Part shown: positions 1 through 20,240 of the stretch, piece by piece
Numbering within the stretch: position 1 is the first letter of the stretch
Layout of the letters: every line of letters begins with the position of its first letter
NCBI GenBank assembly: GCA_025055055.1
Contig: JANWYX010000281.1
Coordinates: 1-20,240, forward strand
Source: Caldilinea sp.
GTDB taxonomy: Bacteria > Chloroflexota > Anaerolineae > Caldilineales > Caldilineaceae
Direction: 5' to 3'
DNA: 20,240 bases
Notes under the pieces: model-generated
Databases searched by the model: none
Told to the model about the DNA's origin: nothing
What the model saw: only the letters and a program-made list of their open reading frames with translations
Translations under genes and position numbers: made by a program

Positions 1-548
1 GTCAACGCAGCCGAATCCGAGCGACGACTGAACGCCATCAGCCAGGGATCGATGGCAAAGAGCGCTGCAGTCACCAACGCAGCCGTTCGCCCAATCCAGG
101 GTCGCCAGAACCATGGCAACAGGACGGTGGCGACGCCGAAAAGCGCCGGGATGACGCGCGCTTGCGCATCGCCATCGCCGATCATCCAAAAGAGCAGCGA
201 CTGCAATCCGTACAACAGCGCGCTCTCCGGCGCGGGCGCTCCACCGACAAACTGCTGATTGGCGGCCAACCATGCACTCCAGGCGGCTGCGCTTTCCTGA
301 GGCGAAAGCGGCTCCGCCCCCAGCCCGATAAAGCGCACTATCACCGCCGCTGCCAGGATGAGGGCATAGAGTAGATGCTCTCCCGTCAACCGGGCAGCAC
401 CCTCGGAAGCCGCCTTTTCCTCCGCCGGCGGCGCCGAGGGTGCGCCGCCGGCGCCATCCGGGCGATGCGCTTTCTCGCTTGTGGGATGGATAATGCTCAC
501 TTCTACAGCACGCTCGGTCGTTTCGCGCATCGAAGTCGTTTCACGCAT
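1..548 (-). CDS. Agl23/TIGR03663-like GT-C membrane protein, partial (N-terminal 182 codons)
   Basis: My own translation of the minus strand gives an open frame from ATG at 548 to the left edge with no stop; the C-terminus lies outside. The protein starts with a hydrophilic Ala/Pro/Gly/Glu-rich tail of about 55 residues. A first membrane segment follows (HLLYALILAAAVIVRFIGL), then the loop GAEPLSPQESAAAWSAW, then at least two more hydrophobic stretches (ESALLYGLQSLLFWMI and ALFGVATVLLPWFW). This layout, TM1 followed by a loop carrying the acidic catalytic site, is that of GT-C/PMT-type glycosyltransferases. The position beside YYY genes fits TIGR03663 (flippase-activity-associated Agl23), which from memory usually neighbours Chlor_Arch_YYY genes. 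The usual acidic pair (often HDE) reads PQES, so one acid is missing. The start is uncertain: in-frame alternatives are ATG at 530 and GTG/TTG codons between 549 and 596. It is probably the last visible gene of the operon, 50 bp after the YYY gene. Confidence 0.6.
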   Translation of the reverse strand, partial: MRETTSMRETTERAVEVSIIHPTSEKAHRPDGAGGAPSAPPAEEKAASEGAARLTGEHLLYALILAAAVIVRFIGLGAEPLSPQESAAAWSAWLAANQQFVGGAPAPESALLYGLQSLLFWMIGDGDAQARVIPALFGVATVLLPWFWRPWIGRTAALVTAALFAIDPWLMAFSRRSDSAAL

Positions 549-598
549 CGAACACTCTGCTGAAAATCCGCCGTTCAATCCGCTCCCAGCCACATCCG

Positions 599-3139
<2,541 letters not shown>

Positions 3140-3159
3140 GCCCCTTTATGCTCCTGCTC

Positions 3160-8127
<4,968 letters not shown>

Positions 8128-8147
8128 CGATGTTTCGTCGCACGATT

Positions 8148-9644
<1,497 letters not shown>

Positions 9645-9680
9645 TGCGCCATTGTAATCAATTCGGTTTGCGAACGCCAA
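9645..9680 (-). promoter_or_regulatory. candidate leaderless promoter of the YabE-like gene
   Basis: On the minus strand, TTGGCG (plus positions 9675-9680) is followed by an 18-bp spacer and TACAAT (9651-9656). Six bases later comes ATG at 9644. The hexamers match sigma-70 consensus at 4/6 and 5/6. Transcription would start at or next to the start codon, which agrees with the absence of a Shine-Dalgarno sequence. If right, it also rules out the longer reading frame from 9728, because that start would be upstream of the promoter. Confidence 0.45.
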
Positions 9681-9688
9681 ACGATCCA

Positions 9689-9727
9689 AGAGTAAACAAG
9701 AGCAAAGATGCACAGAGTAAAGATGCA
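9689..9727. repeat. short tandem direct repeats in the divergent intergenic region
   Basis: AGAGCAAAGATGCA (9699-9712) and AGAGTAAAGATGCA (9714-9727) are 13/14 identical with a 15-bp period. A partial third copy, AGAGTAAACA, sits at 9689-9698. They lie between two divergent genes and occupy the -35 region of the plus-strand gene, where no -35 hexamer is recognisable. A regulator binding site is a reasonable guess. The rest of 9645-9755 holds the two -10 candidates and nothing else that I see. Confidence 0.55.
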
Positions 9728-9741
9728 TCCGGGAATTGATG

Positions 9742-9747
9742 TATACT
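9742..9747 (+). promoter_or_regulatory. candidate -10 element, GT39 gene (leaderless)
   Basis: TATACT lies 8 nt before the GTG start at 9756. An in-frame TGA at 9747-9749 means the frame cannot begin further upstream, so the transcript would be leaderless or nearly so. The 10-mer GTATACTGAA (9741-9750) recurs at 12292-12301 just before the next gene. No -35 match is seen at 16-18 bp spacing; the direct repeats occupy that place. Confidence 0.4.
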
Positions 9748-9755
9748 GAATATCC

Positions 9756-12266
<2,511 letters not shown>

Positions 12267-12269
12267 AGT

Positions 12270-12298
12270 TTGGCGCGTTCAGAAGCCGATCGTATACT
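12270..12298 (+). promoter_or_regulatory. candidate sigma-70-type promoter of the surface-protein gene
   Basis: TTGGCG (12270-12275), a 17-bp spacer and TATACT (12293-12298) fill most of the 38-bp gap after the GT39 gene. The coding start follows at ATG 12305 (6 nt on) or GTG 12302 (3 nt on). There is no Shine-Dalgarno. The same TTGGCG hexamer is used in the YabE-gene candidate, and the same GTATACTGAA string in the GT39-gene candidate. Confidence 0.5.
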
Positions 12299-12304
12299 GA
12301 AGTG

Positions 12305-13363
<1,059 letters not shown>

Positions 13364-14340
13364 AGGAGTGGAAGACTCGCGCAGCGGATGGTCGGTGTGG
13401 ATGAGCCGGCGCACGCCGCTCTTGCCGCGCAACACCAGCGAATGCGTGGTGGCCCGCTCTCCTGCGTAGGAGACTCCCTGCAACAACATGCCGTCGGTGA
13501 CCCCTGTTGCAGCGAAGAAGATCTCATCGCCGGCGATCATGTCTGCGGCTGTGTAAACACGCTTATGATCGCCATGGACGGCCTGGATCGCCTCGCGTTC
13601 TTCATCGTTGCGAGGGACGAGCCGGCCCAGCATGGCCCCCCCGAGCGCTCGCACGGCTGCGGCAGCCAGCACACCTTCCAATGCACCGCCCACGCCCATC
13701 AGCACGTCGATCGGGCCGCCGGGCATGGCGGCCAGCAACGCGCCGGCGACATCGCCGTCGTGATGCACTTGCACGCGCGCGCCGGCGCGCCGGATCTCCT
13801 CGATCAGAGTGTGATGGCGAGGGCGGTCGAGCACGAAGACGACCAGGTCGCGCACCGCCTTCTTTTTCATGCGCGCGATCAGCGCCAGCGTCCACGCGGC
13901 CGGCGCGTCCATACACTCTGCCACCAGCGCTCGCCCCACCTCACGATCGACGACGATCTTTTCCATGTACAGCGCAGGTGCAGGTGACCAGATGGCGCCG
14001 TGCGGCGCGGCGCACGCGACCGAGATGGCGCCCGGTCTGCCCAGTGCGAGCAGCCCTACGCCGTCCACCGAATCGACCAGGAGATCCATTGCCGGACCTC
14101 CGGCGCCGACGTACTGCCGCGTTTCGCGCTGCGAATGATAGCCTGCCTTGCGCGCTTCGGTGTCCATCAAGTAGCCGGTGATCGGCAACGTGTCCAGGAT
14201 CGTCATCATCGCCTGCGCAGCGGCGTCGTCGGCGCCGGCGCGATCGCCCAGGCCCACCCAGCGCCCCGCCTGCAACGCCGTATGTTCGGTTGCTCGCACC
14301 AGGTCAAATCCTAGATTGTGGACATCGGCCATCTCTGCCA

Positions 14341-16533
14341 TCAGACAAACTCCTCAATTGCTTCCAACAATCCAGCCTCCTCCCACGCCACCATTCCGCC
14401 GTCCACATTACAGACGTTCCGGTAACCGGCCGCCATCAACATCTGCGCTGCGATCCGACTGCGCCTGCCGGTGCGACAGGCCAAAACAATCGACGTCCCC
14501 TTGTCCAGGTTGAGGCGTTGAGCGTCGAGTTGTGAGAGGGGAATGAGTCGGGCACCCGGAATATGTCCACGGCTGAACTCCCGCGGTTCGCGCACATCAA
14601 TGACGATCGGCGGCTGCGGTTGATGCAACGCAAGCCACAGGTCTGCGGGGCTGAGCGATTTCACATCCTTTTCTTTGAGGTTGCCCGCCTGACACACGGA
14701 CGACGACGTAAGCATCTTGGGAAGATTTTGGCATTCAAAAAAGGCGCGCGCCGGACACTCGTAGATACAGACCACCGGATCGAGCACATGATAGAAGAGA
14801 TGGCTGATCGCCTTTTCTTCTGAGAGGAAATGGTCTTCTCCAAGCGTGTCCACAAAACCGGCGGTTTTCATGAACTCATAGATGGATGCGCGCAGTTTCA
14901 TAAGATAGACGTCGCCCCCGCGCTCTCGGTAGGCACGCACGATCGTCTCCAACATGTGCAGCCCGCTGATATCCAGATGCGTCACGTTATGCATGCGTAG
15001 GAGCAAATAGCGTTGATCGGGAAAGGCGGCCATATGACGACGCAACGCCTCTTCCACGTTGGGAGCTGCGCCAAAGTACAGGTCGCCTACGATGGAAAGC
15101 ACACCCAACTGTGGACAAGGGTCGCGATCGCCTCGCTCTTCAAAATGACGGAAATCAGGCGTCGGGGCCATGTCCAATACGCGCGGCATGCTCTTTTGCA
15201 GGACGTAATAGGCCAGCGACGCAAGAATGCCCGTCAACACGGCGAACTCCAGCGGCAAGAGCAGCGTGGCGCTCAACGTTGCCACCATGATCCAGCCCTC
15301 CGGTCGAGAGGTGCGCCAGATCTGCACCATCTGTTTGCGGTCGATCATGCCCCAGGCGATCACGATCAACACAGCAGCCAGCGCCGTGCGCGGAATATAG
15401 GCAGCCAGCGGAGCAAAGAGAAACATGGCAAGCAGTACAAAAGTGCCCGAAAAGACACTCGACATCGCCGTGCGGGCGCCGGCTCGATAGTTGACCGCAG
15501 AGCGCGTGAAGGAGCCGGAGCAGGTGTATCCTGAAAAGAGACCGGCGGCAATGTTTGCCAGCCCCTGGCCGACGAACTCCTGGTTGCTGTTGATGCGCTG
15601 ACCCGTCAGACCGGAAATAGCGCGGGCGATCGACATCGCCTCCACCAGGCCGATGGCGGCCACCGCCAGCGCACCGGTGGAGATTTGACCGATCAAGTGT
15701 AAGTCAAAGAGCGGAGGCGGCGTCAACGGAGGCAATTCTCGCGGCAGTGCGCCGATCACATGTACGCCGTTTGCGTCCAGTTGAAATAGCCATACGGCTG
15801 CGCCGGCAAGAATCACGCCGATCAGCGGCCCCGGCCAGGATGGCCGAAAACGCCGCAGCAACACCAACATCACAATGACGCCGACGCCCACCATCATGCT
15901 CGGCGTGTGGGTGGCGGGAAGTTGAAGCAGCGTATTGCGAGCCGTGTCAATCAGACCGGGATCGTTTGGGACGTCGAGCCGCAGAAGGTGCTTGATCTGG
16001 TTGAACATGATCAACACGCCGGCGCCCGCCGTGAAGCCAACCACAACCGAATCCGAGACGAAGTTGACCAGGACGCCCAGCCGAAAGACGCCCATCGCCA
16101 GGCGGAAGATCCCAACCAACAACGCCATCAGACTCGCCGCAGCGACATAGGCATGGCTATCATGGGCATATGGAAGCACTGCCAACGTCGAAAGCACAAG
16201 CAATGAAGCTGCATTGGTGGGGCCGGTGTGCAGATGAGCGGATGAGCCCCACAAGGCGCCGACGATGGCGGCGATAATCGCCGTGTATAGCCCCACGACC
16301 GGCGGCAGATCGGCGATCAACGCATAGGCGATTGCCTGGGGTAGCAAAATAACCGCCACCGTAAGCCCGGCGATCAGGTCAGGGCGCAGATCGGAGCGTC
16401 GATAGGAGCGAAAAATGGCAAACGGCCGAACAAAAGCGGAGAGGATGAAACGACCCGTCTCAAATAGCGGCTCATAAGGGAGAGGGCGAGAGAGCCGCGC
16501 ACGTCGCCCGGCCTCCAGTTGTATCGTGGCCAT
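14341..16533 (-). CDS. SulP anion transporter fused to STAS and rhodanese domains
   Basis: A 730-residue protein from ATG 16533 (an in-frame TTG at 16539 is less likely). Residues about 45-445 are the SulP membrane transporter: LRPDLIAGLTVAVILLPQAIAYALIA at the start and NQEFVGQGLANIAAGLFSGY with SGSFTRSAVN at 317-347. A STAS domain (about 473-585) carries HLDISGLHML at 519-528. A linker follows with four cysteines (C589, C593, C601, C614; IYECPARAFFECQNLP), then a rhodanese domain (about 624-730) with IDVREPREFSRGHIPGA and an intact active-site loop CRTGRRS (C686). SulP proteins carry sulfate, bicarbonate or other anions; rhodaneses transfer sulfane sulfur. The fusion suggests sulfur-related transport or redox control, by inference. 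It lies downstream of the Mo-enzyme/chaperone pair by 89 bp and is coupled to the glpX-like gene through TGATG. Confidence 0.9.
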   Translation of the reverse strand: MATIQLEAGRRARLSRPLPYEPLFETGRFILSAFVRPFAIFRSYRRSDLRPDLIAGLTVAVILLPQAIAYALIADLPPVVGLYTAIIAAIVGALWGSSAHLHTGPTNAASLLVLSTLAVLPYAHDSHAYVAAASLMALLVGIFRLAMGVFRLGVLVNFVSDSVVVGFTAGAGVLIMFNQIKHLLRLDVPNDPGLIDTARNTLLQLPATHTPSMMVGVGVIVMLVLLRRFRPSWPGPLIGVILAGAAVWLFQLDANGVHVIGALPRELPPLTPPPLFDLHLIGQISTGALAVAAIGLVEAMSIARAISGLTGQRINSNQEFVGQGLANIAAGLFSGYTCSGSFTRSAVNYRAGARTAMSSVFSGTFVLLAMFLFAPLAAYIPRTALAAVLIVIAWGMIDRKQMVQIWRTSRPEGWIMVATLSATLLLPLEFAVLTGILASLAYYVLQKSMPRVLDMAPTPDFRHFEERGDRDPCPQLGVLSIVGDLYFGAAPNVEEALRRHMAAFPDQRYLLLRMHNVTHLDISGLHMLETIVRAYRERGGDVYLMKLRASIYEFMKTAGFVDTLGEDHFLSEEKAISHLFYHVLDPVVCIYECPARAFFECQNLPKMLTSSSVCQAGNLKEKDVKSLSPADLWLALHQPQPPIVIDVREPREFSRGHIPGARLIPLSQLDAQRLNLDKGTSIVLACRTGRRSRIAAQMLMAAGYRNVCNVDGGMVAWEEAGLLEAIEEFV
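14350..14355 (-). promoter_or_regulatory. strong ribosome-binding site for the glpX-like gene
   Basis: GAGGAG on the minus strand (CTCCTC on plus) ends 8 nt before ATG 14341 and lies inside the end of the SulP coding region. It fixes the start of the downstream gene. It also shows that this organism does use Shine-Dalgarno sites, in contrast to the operon-leading genes at 9644, 9756 and 12305. Confidence 0.75.
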
Positions 16534-16593
16534 AATCAAATTTGGAGCTGATATGGAGCGGCCTTGACATCGATCTACGGCTATCCTGGAACC

Positions 16594-16622
16594 ATTGTAT
16601 CGTATTTTGGCTCAGATGGATA
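16594..16622 (-). promoter_or_regulatory. weak promoter candidate for the SulP gene
   Basis: TACAAT on the minus strand (plus 16594-16599) matches the -10 consensus at 5/6. The -35 position at 17-bp spacing reads TATCCA, only 3/6. It would give a leader of about 55 nt with no Shine-Dalgarno before ATG 16533. It is within the 89-bp gap after the chaperone gene. Read-through from upstream is equally possible. Confidence 0.2.
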
Positions 16623-17693
16623 TTATGATTTTGAGAATTTGCATACGCCAGACGACAGTGTGTCCAGCCTCTCCAGGAGCCAAGCAGTGGCGGAGAGTCG
16701 TTCCAGCCAAGGCTGAATGATGGGCAAGCTCGCCGTCTCATCAGCACAGCGGCGCAGCGTTTGGACGGTATCATCGACAAGGCTGTGCAAAGCCGCCAAC
16801 GCTGCGTCGAAGCGGTCGAACTCGGCGGCGCTGCGCAAAAAGGTGCGCAGCATCTGCCGCCGTCCTCCGAAGCCATGGGGCGTTTCCGTCGCGCGACCTA
16901 GGCTGCCAATGTCGTGACGAGAGAGGTAGAGGCCGCTGTAGGCCGGCGTCAACAAGAAGGCGACGATGGCGTCCAGATCGGTCTGCGGGTCCGCCAACAG
17001 GCGCTCTACTCGCTGCGCAGGAGGCGCATCCGATGGCGCCGGCGTCAAAACGTTGCCCACGCCGTTGGGATGTGAGCGTAGCATGAGGGTCATCTTCACG
17101 TCGAGCGCCGGACGCGCGACGAACCCACTCGGTTCGAGCGAACGTCTGCGCTCCACAACCAGGGCCAAGGTGAGCTCGACCAGCTCGGCATAAAACGGCG
17201 CCGCCTGGCGCTGCACTGCAGCCGCAAAGGCCGGCAGCCAGCGGAGCAAGTGCTCGTCGAGAAAGTTAGCCTGAAGCTGCTGCACGTGCGCAGCGATGTC
17301 CAGGCGGTTGTCCTCTTGCGCCTCGGCTTCCGCCTGGCACAGAAAGGCGAGCGCATCCAGCTCATGGGCCAGATGATCTGCCGGCTCATTCGCCTCATCG
17401 ACGATGAAACCCATGCGCCGGTAGCCGGCGCGCACCCGATCGGTCTCCGCCCCGCCTAAGAGTCCATCCGGGTCCAGAAAGACGCTCTGGTAGGGAAAGA
17501 CATTCATCCCGAAGAGCGTATGAAAGGCGGCCGCCTCCTCGTCAGGGTCGTAGGGCTGCGGGGCGACGGCGGCCAGTCCCGGAAGCTGCGCCGCTTCCAT
17601 CACAAGGGCGGGCGTCAGTCCGTGGCGATAGAGCCGAGCGAACAGGTCGAACGCTTGTGCGTAAGCCGGCGCAGTCTGATGCGGCGTCATCAT
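16623..17693 (-). CDS. TorD/DmsD/NarJ-type chaperone, long form
   Basis: A 356-residue, mostly helical soluble protein. The TorD-family core covers about 10-185: AFDLFARLYRHG, FHTLFGMNVFPYQSVFLDP (57-75) and the family hallmark EPADHLAHELDALAFLC (103-119), then FLDEHLLRWLPAF (144-156). Family members bind the apo catalytic subunit of Mo-bis-MGD enzymes, helping cofactor insertion and, for exported enzymes, proofreading the Tat signal. Usual length is about 180-230, so residues 190-356 are an extra C-terminal part with its own conserved-looking motif (ETPHGFGGRRQMLRTFL) and helices; its function is unknown. The gene begins 3 bp after the stop of the molybdopterin oxidoreductase, which is presumably its client. 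There are two consecutive ATGs at 17693 and 17690; either may be used. Confidence 0.82.
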   Translation of the reverse strand: MMTPHQTAPAYAQAFDLFARLYRHGLTPALVMEAAQLPGLAAVAPQPYDPDEEAAAFHTLFGMNVFPYQSVFLDPDGLLGGAETDRVRAGYRRMGFIVDEANEPADHLAHELDALAFLCQAEAEAQEDNRLDIAAHVQQLQANFLDEHLLRWLPAFAAAVQRQAAPFYAELVELTLALVVERRRSLEPSGFVARPALDVKMTLMLRSHPNGVGNVLTPAPSDAPPAQRVERLLADPQTDLDAIVAFLLTPAYSGLYLSRHDIGSLGRATETPHGFGGRRQMLRTFLRSAAEFDRFDAALAALHSLVDDTVQTLRRCADETASLPIIQPWLERLSATAWLLERLDTLSSGVCKFSKS

Positions 17694-17696
17694 TGA

Positions 17697-20240
<2,544 letters not shown>

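Noticed and set aside
9645..9728. 28-residue N-terminal extension of the YabE-like protein
   Set aside because: It is encoded mostly by the short direct repeats, and the promoter candidate lies inside it, downstream of the would-be start codon.
16564..16569. Perfect TTGACA on the plus strand
   Set aside because: No -10 match at 16-18 bp and no plus-strand gene follows; it is probably chance.

Overview
The window is a gene-dense, GC-rich stretch of bacterial chromosome. It most likely comes from a Chloroflexota of the Anaerolineae/Caldilineae type. The reasons are the YYY-family (DUF2298, Chlor_Arch_YYY) membrane proteins, which I know mainly from Chloroflexi and archaea; an Agl23-like partner gene beside them; a surface protein with a Thr/Pro stalk; and an extra-long TorD-like chaperone next to a molybdopterin enzyme. 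No tRNA, rRNA, CRISPR array, transposase or phage gene was seen. The placement is by protein-family recognition only.

Layout. (1) 1-9644, minus strand, read leftwards: a YabE-like cell-wall protein (DUF348 x4, G5, 3D), then a 1655-aa fusion of a GT-C glycosyltransferase to a YYY domain, then an 846-aa stand-alone YYY protein, then an Agl23/TIGR03663-like GT-C protein cut off by the window's left edge. The gaps are 20, 20 and about 50 bp, so this looks like one operon. (2) 9756-13363, plus strand, divergent from the first block: a GT39-type membrane glycosyltransferase with C-terminal beta-rich domains, then a secreted, Thr/Pro-stalked, C-terminally anchored surface protein. (3) 13319-20240, minus strand: a molybdopterin oxidoreductase catalytic subunit (N-terminus beyond the right edge), its probable TorD-type chaperone, a SulP-STAS-rhodanese fusion transporter, and a divergent class II fructose-1,6-bisphosphatase (GlpX).

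How the genes may work together. Blocks 1 and 2 together read as an envelope or surface-glycosylation locus. It has four large multi-membrane proteins, three of them with lipid-linked-sugar glycosyltransferase features, next to a peptidoglycan-remodelling-type protein and a likely surface substrate. The YYY family has no established biochemical function that I know of, so this is the most likely place for an undescribed system. Block 3 looks metabolic: a Mo-enzyme with its maturation factor, then anion transport with sulfur transfer, translationally coupled to a sugar-phosphatase.

Regulation. The genes that begin transcription units (YabE-like, GT39, surface protein) lack Shine-Dalgarno sequences. 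Each has a -10-like hexamer 6-8 nt before its start codon, which suggests leaderless mRNAs. The operon-internal glpX, by contrast, has a strong GAGGAG site. All functional statements are by eye, with no database search.
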